Origin: JAMXLO01 sp963850535
GTDB lineage: Bacteria; Pseudomonadota; Alphaproteobacteria; Acetobacterales; Acetobacteraceae
NCBI GenBank assembly: GCA_963850535.1
Contig: CAWKMC010000024.1
Location: 136,885 to 200,884, forward strand
Direction: 5' to 3'
DNA length: 64,000 nucleotides
The notes below the pieces were generated by a model. That model worked only from the letters and a program-made list of their open reading frames with translations. It did no database searches and had not been told where the DNA came from. The translations under genes were made by a program, and so were the position numbers. Positions 26,619 through 36,581 of this stretch are shown here, piece by piece (the first letter of the stretch is position 1; each line of letters starts with the position of its first letter).

Positions 26619-26941
26619 CTAGCAGTCCTAATTAAATACACGCCCCGGCAATGCAGCAAACGCACCAGCCGCTCAATTAATCCTGCAAAAATCTGCATCT
26701 GGGACGGTTTGGCCGCCGCCTCTACTACCGCACCAACCACAACATTCTTGCTGCGTTGGCAAGTGGATCGAACTCTCGATCGAGCCAACAGCCATGTGGC
26801 CGGTCCCTGAGGGCAAAAGATGCAGCCGCGTCTGAGAGGTGAACCACCTGTTGTTCCGCCGCGTCAGGGCGTAAAGCAGCCTCCGCATAAGTCGGGAAGA
26901 TGACGAGATTCCTGGTGATGGGAGGGGACGATGGGGTGGAA
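26619..26941. other. Gap between two large genes, tentative small frame only
   Basis: About 320 bases. A 71-residue minus-strand frame (26673-26888, MRRLLYALTRRNNRWFTSQTR...) is open but lacks a clear ribosome site and has no recognised family. Nothing else is seen. Confidence 0.3.
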
Positions 26942-28450
26942 CTACCCGATCAGGATGATGGCAGAGATGCTCGGAACGCCATTGGCATCCAGCGCAAACA
27001 GCATCCAATAGCCCGGCACCGTGATCCCAGGATCGCTCGGCACCGCCAGCGTATACGTCCCATTCACGGCGCTTTGTATGGCGAGCGGAATACGCCGTTG
27101 ATCGGTATCAAGGCCGTGTGTCGAGGTTCCCATCCGCACTAGATCGAAACTGGTCACGTTCCCGCTCACCGTTACCGCCAGCGGGCTGCCCAAACTCAAG
27201 CTCTTGGGAGCGCTGACAATCATCGGCCTAACAGCCGCCGACCCATCTGGCGCATAGAGATAGGGGGGTGTGTAAATTTCAAAATCCAGGTGATTGACCG
27301 ACGGGCATCCGCAGTCGCCACCTCCGCCAACCCAGACCCGACCGTCGGGCATCAGCAGAGCCGTGCTGTGATAGTTCCGTGGCGTCGGCATTGGGGCCAA
27401 TTGGGTGAATTGCATCGTCACCGGATTCCACATCTCCGGCGTCATGACGGAGTTGTCGTCGGTGAATTGCAGTGGCTGGGTCTGACCGCCGACGATGAAC
27501 ACTTCACCACTAGGCAGCACCACAGCATTCGAATAGGCCCGTGGGAAACTCATCGGCGCCAACTTGGTCACAACCGGCATCGCGGTCGGATTGACATAGT
27601 CCTGAGTTATATCGATGAGATACGCGGAGTTGGAGGAGTTAATCCCGTCAAAACCGGCCTCGGGTTTGTTTGTGTACGCTGGCGCACCACCGACTTTGAG
27701 GATCTTCCCGGGCGCAAACATGACAGCGTCGCCGTTGATACTGTACGCATCATCGCCTCTGGTTCCGGCCGAAGTATAAGCGCCCCTCAGAGGATCAAAA
27801 AAATACATCTGACTACCAGGGCCGGCATCGAACACACGCCCATTCGGCATCGCGAACAGCCAGTTATGGTCGTCGCCATATAAGGTGGAACCCTGTGCCT
27901 TATCGAGCAAATCATCTGCCGTGATCAGGCTGCCTGGGATGCCTGTCAGTTGCCAGCCAACGGCAGGGGACCAAAGTTCGCCGTCCTTCCCGCCAGAAGC
28001 GCCGCTCCATGAACCACCGATCGTGAAGACGTTTCCGTTCGACAAGGTAACGCTGGCGTTGTAACCACGCGGGATGTTGAGGTCTGCGTCATTAGCCCAT
28101 GCGCCAAGGCCGAGAAAGGGATTAAAGATCGAAGTGTGATAGCTACTGCTTCCACCTGCCACTAGTATCTCTCCGTTTGGGAGGAAAGAGATGCTGGGGC
28201 AGAACATGTCGGCCTCTACCGCACCTGAGTCCATCAATGGACTGACAGCGCCGGTCGCCGGATTGTAGAGTGCCGTTAGGGTGGTACTCGGTGTATGGCC
28301 GATGTCTCCCTCGAAGGACGCTGGCATGTTGCTTGACCATACCAGGACCTTCCCAGTCGGGAGCATGGCAGCCGAAACAGGCACAGTGGGCAGTTGGACG
28401 GTCGCGCTCCATGTACCAACGGCGACCGCAAGGGTGACCAGATCAGCCAT
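26942..28450 (-). CDS. Galactose oxidase-like copper radical oxidase (AA5 type)
   Basis: A 502-residue kelch-repeat propeller plus C-terminal DUF1929-like domain. Catalytic marks of galactose oxidase are visible: DMFCPSISFLPNG (Cys of the Tyr-Cys cofactor), PRGYNASVTLSNGNVFTIGGSWSG (cross-linked Tyr and stacking Trp), PRNYHSTALLMPDGRVWVGGGG (axial Tyr and copper His) and HGLDTDQRRIPL (second copper His). The known enzymes oxidise primary alcohols to aldehydes with release of H2O2. No signal peptide is seen, odd for a copper enzyme. It is the first gene of the minus-strand module. Confidence 0.85.
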   Translation of the reverse strand: MADLVTLAVAVGTWSATVQLPTVPVSAAMLPTGKVLVWSSNMPASFEGDIGHTPSTTLTALYNPATGAVSPLMDSGAVEADMFCPSISFLPNGEILVAGGSSSYHTSIFNPFLGLGAWANDADLNIPRGYNASVTLSNGNVFTIGGSWSGASGGKDGELWSPAVGWQLTGIPGSLITADDLLDKAQGSTLYGDDHNWLFAMPNGRVFDAGPGSQMYFFDPLRGAYTSAGTRGDDAYSINGDAVMFAPGKILKVGGAPAYTNKPEAGFDGINSSNSAYLIDITQDYVNPTAMPVVTKLAPMSFPRAYSNAVVLPSGEVFIVGGQTQPLQFTDDNSVMTPEMWNPVTMQFTQLAPMPTPRNYHSTALLMPDGRVWVGGGGDCGCPSVNHLDFEIYTPPYLYAPDGSAAVRPMIVSAPKSLSLGSPLAVTVSGNVTSFDLVRMGTSTHGLDTDQRRIPLAIQSAVNGTYTLAVPSDPGITVPGYWMLFALDANGVPSISAIILIG

Positions 28451-29296
28451 GTCCCGCCCTTCGTTACCAACGTGTTTACGACGCTATCTACGCTGCGTTT
28501 CACCGAACCTGTCAATGGTCGTTCTGTAACATGAATGAGTACAGATCGCACGTTGCCATCCATCGGCCTTGTCGATGTCAGCGCTGGATGTGGCTCCCCA
28601 ATCCACGGTTCGGACTTATTTCCTGCCTTGCCCAGACGCTCAGTGTCCGTCCGGAGACATATCGCGTCATCTGAGTCGGTTGGCGGCTGGGTGGGGTGTC
28701 GCTTGAAGCGGCTCGATTGACTGTGATTCGGTGGTGGCACCGTTTCATGAGGTGCCCGATGTGGACGACCGAGAACCGCCGTCGCTATGACCGCGACGAG
28801 CTGCGTTACCCGAGTGATCTCACCGATGCTGAGTGGCAGCACATCAAGCCGCTGATCCCGCCTGCCAAGCGCGGCGGCGGCAAGCGCACTGTGGACCTGC
28901 GCGAAGTGGTCAACGGCGTGATGTATGTGCTGAGCACCGGCTGCCAGTGGCGCTACATCCCGAAGGACCTGCCGCCACGCAGCACCGTGAACGGCTATTT
29001 CTGTCTGTGGGGCTGGGACGGCACGTTGGAGAAGATGCATCACGCACTCTACGTGAAATGTCGCGACCTGGCCGAGCGTGAAGCCAGCCCGACCGCCGCA
29101 TCGTGGACAGCCAGAGCGTGAAGAGCGCGGAAAAAGCGACTGTCTTGTCTGTCAAGCGTCGTTTCGACTTTTCATGATCTGGCGTGGACCGCGGCGCCTC
29201 AAGGCTGGCGCGTCGCGCCACCGCCTTCGGCGGCTTCGGCCTTGACCCACCGCGCTCCACGCCAGTCCGGGCTTTTGATCGGCTCGACGCCGTGGT

Positions 29297-30241
29297 TTAC
29301 GCGCATTGCCATGAGGTCTTCGTCCGAATGATTGCGTTGAGGATGCCAAGGAGACGACGCATGCATGCGACGAGGGCGACTTTCTTTGGGCGTCCCCGTT
29401 CGACCAGGCTTCGGTAATGCTGGCTGATGACAGGGTTCCATCGGGTCGCGGAAAGCGTTGCCATGTAGAGAGCGTGACGAACATCAGCCCGGCCACCGGC
29501 AATGGTTCGCTTGCCGCGCATCTGCCCAGAGTCTCGATTGACCGGCGCGACACCGACGAGAGCAGCGATACGACGGCGGTCGAGTTGACCGAGTTCGGGC
29601 AGATCGGCGATCAAGGTGTGTGCGGTGACATCACCGACACCCGGAACTGATGTCAGCAGATCGTCGGCTGCCCGCCAGACGGGTGATCGCTTGATGGTAT
29701 CGTCGATGTCGCGATCCAGTTCGGCGAGCTGGGCCTTGAGCGTCTTCAGTGTTGCCTTGAGCATGCGTTGAACGCGAGGATTGCGTGCCTGATGGAGCCG
29801 ATTGGTCTCCATGCCGATCATTTCCACCACTTGCCGGCGGCGCGCGATCAGTTCGGCCAAGGTTTGGCTATCAGCGTTGGCGACTGGGCGCGGTTCGGGA
29901 CGGATGCGTTCAGCGAACAGGGCGATGACCTGGGCATCAAGCGCATCGGTCTTGGCGAGCCGGCCTGTGGCACGGGCGAAATCCCGGATCTGGCGCGGGT
30001 TGACGACGGCAATCGGCAGAGCGGCTCTGGCCAGGGCGGCAGCTACGGCGATCTCGAACCCGCCGGTCGCCTCGAGCACAATCAGCGCTGGAGCCAGAAT
30101 TCGCAGATCGTCGACCAGTTGCTCAAGGGCTTGGCCATCACGCGCGACGGCAAAGGTCTGACCTGACGGACGCACATGAACATCAAGACGAACCTTCGAC
30201 ACATCGATCCCAACGAAGCTCGGCGAAGCGGGGTGTTCCAT
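29297..30241 (-). CDS. IS110-family transposase, intact
   Basis: A 314-residue DEDD transposase: SFVGIDVSKVRLDVHV (first Asp), LIVLEATGGFE (Glu), RLAKTDALDAQVIALFAERIRP (Asp pair), then Tnp_20 with LLTSVPGVGDVTAHTLIADLPELG and RGKRTIAGGRADVRHALYMATLSATRWNPVI (catalytic Ser region). The start MEHPASPSFVG was chosen over upstream in-frame codons because it follows the conserved non-coding left end at the same place as in copy 1. Confidence 0.95.
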   Translation of the reverse strand: MEHPASPSFVGIDVSKVRLDVHVRPSGQTFAVARDGQALEQLVDDLRILAPALIVLEATGGFEIAVAAALARAALPIAVVNPRQIRDFARATGRLAKTDALDAQVIALFAERIRPEPRPVANADSQTLAELIARRRQVVEMIGMETNRLHQARNPRVQRMLKATLKTLKAQLAELDRDIDDTIKRSPVWRAADDLLTSVPGVGDVTAHTLIADLPELGQLDRRRIAALVGVAPVNRDSGQMRGKRTIAGGRADVRHALYMATLSATRWNPVISQHYRSLVERGRPKKVALVACMRRLLGILNAIIRTKTSWQCA

Positions 30242-30425
30242 GACCCGTCCTTGCGAATGCGGGCTCGGCTTGCGGCCCAGGCGACTGTTCGGGTTCGCGG
30301 CGGAACCGGTGGACAGGGCTCCTTGCTTTTTCTCGGGCTCACCGACCCTGGGGGGCTGCGGGCTCCCATCCACCGATAGACTTGCCGACGGTTTCGTGGC
30401 CGGCAATGGCAAGATACAAGGGGGG
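30242..30425 (-). ncRNA. Candidate IS110 bridge RNA region, copy 2
   Basis: The 184-base non-coding left end aligns end to end with 6184-6366. The segment nearest the start codon is identical in both, while the middle (about 30308-30367) carries most substitutions. By analogy with IS621, the middle would hold the target- and donor-binding loops. Confidence 0.45.
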
Positions 30426-30822
30426 CCAGCATCGATCCACACGGCTTTGATGCGGGCAAGCTGATCAAAGGCAAGAAACGCCATGTCCTTGTCGATATAC
30501 TGGCTGGACCACGAGCACAGGTATGACGTCGCGTACCGTCACCCCAGGTTCCGCAGTCTGCGTCTGGAGGTGTTTCGCACCCTGCAATCGGCAGCAAAAT
30601 CGTTGCAGATCCGCGGGGCGTAAGTGAATGATCCGTGCCCGAAAATCCGGCGAACGTGTGCGCCAGGCGTTCCATCCGCAGGTAAGTCGTTGATCGATAA
30701 GCGAAACCGCTGCGGCATAGATGTATGTTATGGTAAATAGGCTTGGGATCTTGCAGCCAGAGGCACACGCCCAATCCTAAAGCCTGGTATCGTGTATCCC
30801 GGAAAGTGGGGCGGTCGACGAC

Positions 30823-30915
30823 GTGCTCAGGGATGCGCGCGACTTCTCCGGTCACTCGCTGCGGTCTGGTTTTCTATCGGTTGACGAAGCTGCGGCGCAG
30901 CGCGGCGCGATGAGC
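30823..30915 (+). pseudogene. Tyrosine recombinase fragment
   Basis: A short segment DARDFSGHSLRSGFLS then DEAAAQRGAM matches the box II region of phage-type integrases (the G-H-S-L-R-x-G-F motif with its His-x-x-Arg). No catalytic Tyr or N-terminal domain is found nearby. It suggests an old integrative element at this site. Confidence 0.6.
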
Positions 30916-31465
30916 GCTATTGTTGTCAATCAGGATGGACATCCTGGCCAGGGCTTTTTTGACGTGCTGAAGGACCTTGGGCGCGACGTGTCTGACAAAA
31001 TGATGTGTTGGTCTGCGGAAGTCAGTCTTGTTCACGCTTCGTGGAAAGGCCTAAGGCGGCACGCCACGCTGCCCGCTCACCCGGTAGACCGTTCCAGAGC
31101 GCATGATTGAACATTATTGCGCCTCTATGTGCGGGAAATGCGAGGTGCTGACGTCCCGGCGGCCTTACCCGCTCATGGAGCGTCCTGGGCCTTTGCGAGG
31201 TCGAGACCTATGGTTGTGACGATGGACATGGAAGCAGCACCCTTTGGTTGATGGAGGCCCCCAGCCTTACGACAGGGTTCAAAGTGGGGGTCACGCCCTC
31301 AAATGGGCCGTTCAGAGTGCACGCTACATGACCCTGGAAACTATCGCTCAATGGGACATGATCTCAGCATCAGCCTGCCCCTCTCATCGCAGCCTGACAC
31401 GGCGGTCCACCCGTCAAGGCGCTCAACTCCGCTCTGGGACAGGATCTGCCCGCCGCCGCTTGTGG
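30916..31465. other. No recognised gene
   Basis: About 550 bases downstream of the integrase fragment. Open frames are short and without family resemblance. It runs up to the inverted copy of the upstream repeat block. Confidence 0.4.
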
Positions 31466-31690
31466 TCCCTTGACAGGTGTCAACGGCTCGACTTGTCGGA
31501 TAAAAGATTGACGATGTTCCGCCCACTGTTTCGCTGTTACCCGCGATGAAGTCTCTCCAGAATCTAGCTTGCGAGAGTGCGTTCTCTCCTCCGATACGTT
31601 AGCTGCGCAAGTTTAAGGCTTGACACGGCTCGAATTTATCTGGCCTACGTATGCGTGCGGAGAGGCGTAGGTTAGGGCTCAGCATAGGGT
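31466..31690 (-). repeat. Conserved upstream block, copy Z (inverted)
   Basis: The reverse complement matches blocks at 54033-54270 and 56272-56515. Shared landmarks are CGAGCCGTGTCAAGC (31619-31633), GCAGCTAACG, GAGACTTCA and the palindrome TTGACAGGTGTCAA (31470-31483). It lies upstream of the repB-like gene, with the palindrome distal, as at the other two copies. Confidence 0.7.
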
Positions 31691-31928
31691 GTGTGTCCAA
31701 CTTTCATCGGACTTGCTGATGGTGCACCGATCAAGCTTAACCGGCTGAGCGGCTCATCATCGAGCAATCAAATTGCGAGCGCAAACTGCGGGCCGACGGC
31801 TCGCCCTACGCACCCAACGTCGGTCGCTTGATGCGGTTTTGTGAAACGGAGCACCTGGTTTGGTAGGCTCAGGGGATAGGGACTTTGGTGCGCAAGGCGC
31901 TAGTAGCGAACTGCTTCCACGCGCAGGT

Positions 31929-32889
31929 GTGAGTAACGTATTTAGCCAAGCAGAATCCAAACTAGAGCGTGCCGCCGGCTCCCTCCGAGAGGCGGGGCTT
32001 GAGCTCGACCTTTTGGCTGGAGAAGCTGGCCAGGCCGACGTACTCCGAGAAGAACTTGCACGCTGTTCGATGGTGGCCGAACTCAACCCGGAAGACATTG
32101 GACCCTCTTTCATTGCAGATCGCCTTGACCCGACAGGTGACCTCCAATATCGACAGCTTGTGGACAGCATTCGCCGAGAAGGACAAAAAATCCCAATTCT
32201 TGTACGGCCGGCCGTTGACGCCGGTCACAAATATCAACTCGCCTATGGCCATCGACGCTGGCGCGCCGCACGCGACCTCAACATCAAGGTTCGCGCCATT
32301 GTTCAAGAGCTCACGGAACTCCGAGCTTGTCATCGCTCAGGGCAAGGAGAATTCCGACCGCCGAACCTTATCATTCATCGAAAGGGCGTTGTTTGCGGCA
32401 AAGCTTAATGAACGAGGCTTTGATCGGCCTACGATCAACGCGGCATTGGCCGTACAGAGTGCCGAAACCACACGCTTGCTCGCGGTTGCCGCTGCTGTTC
32501 CTGCGCAGATTGTCCGTGCTGTTGGACCAGCTCCGAAAGCGGGCCGTACACGCTGGATGGAACTGGTCGGTTATTTCCATCACCAAAAGGGGGCGACTCA
32601 ACTCGCAATCCAGATCGCTAACGAGCCGTCCTTTAGAGGGCTTGGCACGGATGCACGATTTGCGGCGCTGATCGCAGCATTTCGCGCTGCCGCATCGGAC
32701 CCGATACAATCGGAGGCGGTCTCAAACAGCCAAGGTCAGCCGGTTGTCAGAGTGACCCGATCTGGCGAGCGGTATTTACGACTGTCGATTGACGAACGCC
32801 TTGTCCCAGGTTTTGGCGCATATCTCATCCGCACGCTGCCCGAGGTAATCTGTCGATTCGAACAACACGATAAGCCCGTCGGCACGTGA
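31929..32889 (+). pseudogene. repB: RepB/ParB-type plasmid partition protein, frameshifted
   Basis: The first frame carries PSFIADRLDPTGDLQYRQLVDSIRREGQKIPILVRP and YQLAYGHRRWRAARDL, the ParB box II region (G-H-R-R-x-R-A). A shift near 32315 then gives ELVIAQGKENSDRRTLSFIERALFAAKLNERGFDR (helix-turn-helix region) and VGPAPKAGRTRWMEL, diagnostic of RepB of repABC plasmids. It would bind parS sites and partner with RepA. The GTG at 31929 is a possible start; the N-terminus is unclear. No repA or repC was found on either side. Confidence 0.8.
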
Positions 32890-33650
32890 GCCCTTTCTTC
32901 GGCTGCTCGCCAAAATCAGGTCGACGTTGAGGACGTGCGCGCTTTTTCAGGCGCAGCACCGGAACCTGTCCAGACACGCAGAGGTCGCTAAGGCGATGGA
33001 CCATGTTCAGGTGCAATCAGCGAGAAACCCAGAGTTGTCGTTGTCGGATTCGACCGAGTTCCGCTTGAAGTACAACGTTCGGCCTCAGCTGGAGCCTGCT
33101 GATCCGATCGCTGCCCGGCATGCTGCAACCGATCAGCTAGGTCGAACGACTAACTAAGTTCCAACGCCACAAACAACGCAGTATCGTGCGCATAGCGGCG
33201 GACCGCGGTTGGGCAGCGCGGTGGTCGATGCGTCGCATCCGATCATCTCCTCAAAGTGATGACAGCGACTCAGTTTAACCGTTCCGGCCGCCGTCCACCC
33301 GCATAGGACCTCTGACAGTGATCCCCGGCAGGGCGGCAGGGCAGGAGGCGGCGCAAGCTGAAGCCGGCGCCAAATGTCCCTCGGAGCGTCGAAGCCCGAT
33401 CGCCGCAGGAGATCAGTAAGGCCAAGCGCCGCGCCCGACTATGCGCTACTGGGACGTGGGGCCGTGCATTTCGGCCGGCAGCGTTGGCGACGGGTCGGCA
33501 TTTTTTAAATGGCTTGAGCCAGCGCGAAATCAATCAGTTAGGCCGTCCCGGTAGTGAGCCACCCTACTTTCAGTCGACGCCTGTCGCGCCTGAAATCGAC
33601 CGCCGAGTCGGGATAAGGCGCCTTGTCCCAAGCTCGACTTACAGAGGATT
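32890..33650. other. No recognised gene between repB remnant and EPS region
   Basis: About 760 bases where repC would be expected after repB, but no replication initiator motif is visible. Short frames only. Confidence 0.4.
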
Positions 33651-33656
33651 TTGCCC

Positions 33657-34727
33657 ATGGATGAGCTGCCGGGAGTAAGCATTATTGTTGGCAACTACAA
33701 CTATGCGCAGTTCGTTGCGCTCGCCATCGAAAGCGCCTTGGCGCAGGACCATCTTCGATGCGAGGTGATCGTTGTCGATGATGGCTCGACAGATGGATCA
33801 CAGGAGGTGATCGAACGTTATCGTGACCGCGTCCGGATCATCCTCCTGCCGAATAACCGGGGGCAGGTGGCGTCGCGTAACGAAGCATGGCCGCTGGCGA
33901 AGTACGAAATTGTGATCTTTCTGGACTCCGATGACCTGCTGGAGCCGCATGCTGCCTCGACAATCGCCCGGAACTGGAGGGCGGACCTCGTCAAGGTTCA
34001 GTTTCCGATGAAAAGCATTGATGCAAATGGCAAGTGGCTCAATCAGATATACCCAAAGTTTCCCCCCAATCTTCGGACCGATACTCTGCGACACACGCTG
34101 CTCAAGTACCGGAGCGTGCTATGCTAGTTCTGGGAGCGGCAACGCCTATGCGAAATGTCTTCTGGACAAGCTTTCTCCGATTTCGGGCCTGCCACACATG
34201 GACTGGATATTGCGGATCCATGCGCCATTCTATGGCGAGGTTCTGACCCTTGCGGCCCCGCTCGCATCATATCGGATCCATGATGCTCAATGGAGCAGGT
34301 ACAATGATCTGCGCCTAGACCGGTTTATTCGCGAACTGGATCTTCAAGAAACAAACCTTTCGTATCTCTCGGCGTTCTTCAAGCAAATCGGTCTCCCATT
34401 CGATCCCGAATTCGCGAGGATGGCGTCGCAGTGGCAGTGCGAGTGCCTTATCTCGATATCTCGAACTCTCTGCACCCGGGGGACGTTGGGTCCTTGCCGC
34501 CCGTCAAGGTCGTTGGTCTCGCTTTCAAGGCCTTCTTGTGGTCGCCAGAGACCTTTAAAAGGCGCTCTGCTCTGCTAGTCTGGACGACGCTGGTGGCGTT
34601 CGCACCGCAGCGCTCGGCAAAGCGTCTGATGGAGCTGCGTTTCTCGAAATCAAAGCGCCCAAAGTGGGTTGCGCGCATGGTGTCGAGCATAATTACGCAT
34701 CGTCAGGTGTCGATCGCATCCAGTTAG
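33657..34727 (+). pseudogene. GT2 glycosyltransferase, frameshifted
   Basis: The N-terminal GT-A fold is clear: GVSIIVGNYNYAQFVALAIE, CEVIVVDDGSTDGSQEVI (nucleotide-binding Asp) and IVIFLDSDDLLEPHAASTI (DxD-like metal site). The frame breaks near 34120 (continuing SGSGNAYAKCLLDKLSPISGLPHMDW) and again near 34440 (continuing PPVKVVGLAFKAFLWSPETFKRR). It is a close relative of the GT2 copies at 40-44 kb but on the opposite strand. Confidence 0.85.
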
Positions 34728-34874
34728 TATTGCGTGTTTGCTTTTGTCGGCCTCGCGGCGTTGCTCTGAAGACAATTGCTGCGGTCATTTGGCTTGCTGG
34801 CTGCTGCCCCCGCCAAATTCATGCCAAGGTGTCGCCTGAAGACCAGTTAAAATCGGCGCAATAAGGCCTCATAC

Positions 34875-35362
34875 CGATGGAAACCGGACGTATCGATGTC
34901 GCCGCCTTCTATTGGCGCCGCGCCCTCCGCATCTGGCCGCTCCATTTTACCGTGGTGCTGGCCGCCAGCTACTTGATGACGGCGATCTAGATGCCAGCCG
35001 GGGCGACAATCGCCCTGCTCGCCTTTTACGGGAATTGGTATCTGACTTCACACCCGTTCTTTTCGCCGGCCGGATACTGTGGTCGGTTTCGGTCGAGGAG
35101 CAGTTCTACGCTTGTGCGCCCTGGGCGATGCGGTTTCTGTCGCCCCGCCAGTGCGCTGGTCATCGCCGCGGTGGCCGCCCGGCTGGTCGTGGAGGGGAAT
35201 GCCACATCGTTCGCCACGATCACCCGCCTGGACCCGATTGCGATCGGCATAGTAGGTTGCCTTCCTAGGTGCACCAGTGGCATGGAAGCCGCTAGTCTAC
35301 CTGGGTCGCATCTCATATGGCCTGTATGTTTTTCATCTACTGGCGCTCGTAAGCAACGAGGT
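34875..35362 (+). pseudogene. Acyltransferase-3 (OafA/ExoZ-like) remnant
   Basis: Fragments in several frames: GRIDVAAFYWRRALRIWPLHFTVVLAASYL, an in-frame stop at about 34988, then GNWYLTSHPF, SVSVEEQFYACAPWAMRFLS (the E-E-Q-F-Y catalytic loop of the family) and LVYLGRISYGLYVFHLLAL. The N-terminal part is missing and the 3' end is cut by an IS5 relic. Intact homologues add acetyl or succinyl groups to exopolysaccharides at the membrane. Confidence 0.8.
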
Positions 35363-35532
35363 CGCTTCTTTCCCAAGCGCCTCTATAAACTCCGCGGCGC
35401 GCATCGAACAAACGACCGGCAAGCTCAAGCGGTCTCAGACGTGTCGCCATGCGTTGCGAAAAGACCGACACCAGCTACTCGGCAATCATCCTCGCATGCG
35501 GGCTAATGTTGGTTAAATCCGTCCACACGGCC
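35362..35532 (+). mobile_element. IS5-family relic, 3' end only
   Basis: GRFFPKRLYKLR and the LKR...RHALRKDRHQLLG segments in shifted frames match the C-terminus of the IS5 transposase at 5.7 kb. The segment ends in the inverted repeat CCGTCCACACGGCC (35519-35532). The rest of the element is gone; it abuts the acyltransferase remnant. Confidence 0.8.
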
Positions 35533-35534
35533 TA

Positions 35535-36446
35535 CTAGTAGCGTCTGCGCGCCTGTAGCCAATAGGCGATATCGCCTAAGCCCAACTTCCCTAGCACATG
35601 ATAGAGCAAGCGATCGGACGTCTCTTGACGTATAAAAACGATCTTCGACCCCAGTAGATCTGCCCAGCCAAAACGGTAGCCCCTGAGCCAATCTGAGGAA
35701 ACGAGCGCGTCGACGTCCTTTTGCTTATGTCCTGATCGACATATATATATCTTATCCTTAGTAATAGCGAATGGGGCCAACCCGAACTCGTTTGAGCGGA
35801 GGAAATCCAGAACACCCAGGCAAACCTCTGGCCATTCCGGATTGGAGAAATCATCGAATGCAATCACCCCAGCGTCGTTAATAGAGGATGCAGCGAGTTT
35901 GGCGTCGCTCTTTACGTGGAACTCCCTATGTCCACCATCGACATGGAAAAAGCGCACGGGGCCGACAACACGGAGGATATCATCCACCTTGAGGTGCTCG
36001 GATGGGCCAATATGGATGCATTCCTCCGGTATAGAAAGCCCGAGGCGCACCGCATTCAACTTGAAAACCTCAAGCTGGCCGGTCCCAATGTAACCTCTGG
36101 TATCGTGGTTGAACAGGTCAATGCCATAGACACGCTCGTTCGGGAGAAGCGCCTTGGCCAGCATGAACAGAGATCTTCCCTGGGACACACCTATTTCCGC
36201 AGCACCGCCAGAAATACCCTCTACGGTTTGGAAACGTAGCAGGGTTGCGTAGCAGGCGGCATCAACCGGCTTGAGGTTGCCCCATATGGCGTACATCTCT
36301 CGAGCAATATAGCGTTTCAGACTGCTATCAATATGCCCCGGCGCCGGGACCGACTTTCCTAGTTGCATCCTAACATCCCACCGTGGCTGCTTGGTTTTCT
36401 CAAGCAATGCGTATCCTAGCCCACAGGTTCCCACGAACAAATGCAT
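35535..36446 (-). CDS. Class I SAM-dependent methyltransferase, probably EPS-linked
   Basis: About 303 residues. ISGGAAEIGVSQGRSLFMLAKAL is motif I (E-I-G-V-x-x-G), ERVYGIDLF gives the acidic end of strand 2, and VRFFHVDGGHREFHVKSDAKLAASSINDAGVIAFDDFSNPEWPEV matches the Methyltransf_24 type often found in polysaccharide loci. It probably O-methylates a sugar (inference). Start candidates are 36461, 36446 and 36368; 36446 follows GGGGGCCGG and is preferred. It is divergent from the GT4 gene. Confidence 0.8.
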   Translation of the reverse strand: MHLFVGTCGLGYALLEKTKQPRWDVRMQLGKSVPAPGHIDSSLKRYIAREMYAIWGNLKPVDAACYATLLRFQTVEGISGGAAEIGVSQGRSLFMLAKALLPNERVYGIDLFNHDTRGYIGTGQLEVFKLNAVRLGLSIPEECIHIGPSEHLKVDDILRVVGPVRFFHVDGGHREFHVKSDAKLAASSINDAGVIAFDDFSNPEWPEVCLGVLDFLRSNEFGLAPFAITKDKIYICRSGHKQKDVDALVSSDWLRGYRFGWADLLGSKIVFIRQETSDRLLYHVLGKLGLGDIAYWLQARRRY

Positions 36447-36581
36447 CCGGCCCCCGCGCATGGTGCGAATCGAGGGAGAGTACGATTTTATATCGACGCA
36501 TTGATCGGTTCCGAGACATTTCTTATCTGGGCATGCGCATTGCCGCCGTTTGGCGGCAATGACAGAGGCGAAAGAAAAGCT

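Larger units (their letters stand above)
29131..30425 (-). mobile_element. IS110-family element, copy 2, inside IS5
   Basis: Same left end (CCCCCTTGTATCTTGCC read on the minus strand from 30425) and same right end (ACAGTCGCTTTT near 29131) as copy 1. It is in antisense orientation to the disrupted IS5 transposase, exactly as copy 1 is. Length about 1.3 kb. This copy appears intact and could be the active one. Confidence 0.8.
28759..30535 (+). pseudogene. IS5-family transposase, interrupted by IS110 copy 2
   Basis: The N-terminal DUF4096-type part reads MWTTENRRRYDRDELRYPSDLTDAEWQHIKPLIPP, then GCQWRYIPKDLPPRSTVNGYF. A one-base shift near 29095 precedes IVDSQSVKSAEK. After the IS110, DPHGFDAGKLIKGKKRHVLVD resumes at about 30433 and then degenerates. 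The rest of the gene and the right end of the element are absent. Confidence 0.85.

Noticed and set aside
31466..31483. TTGACAGGTGTCAA as a parS site of the RepB system
   Set aside because: RepABC parS has the form GTT-N4-GC-N4-AAC, which this palindrome does not fit. The same block also occurs before genes unrelated to partition.
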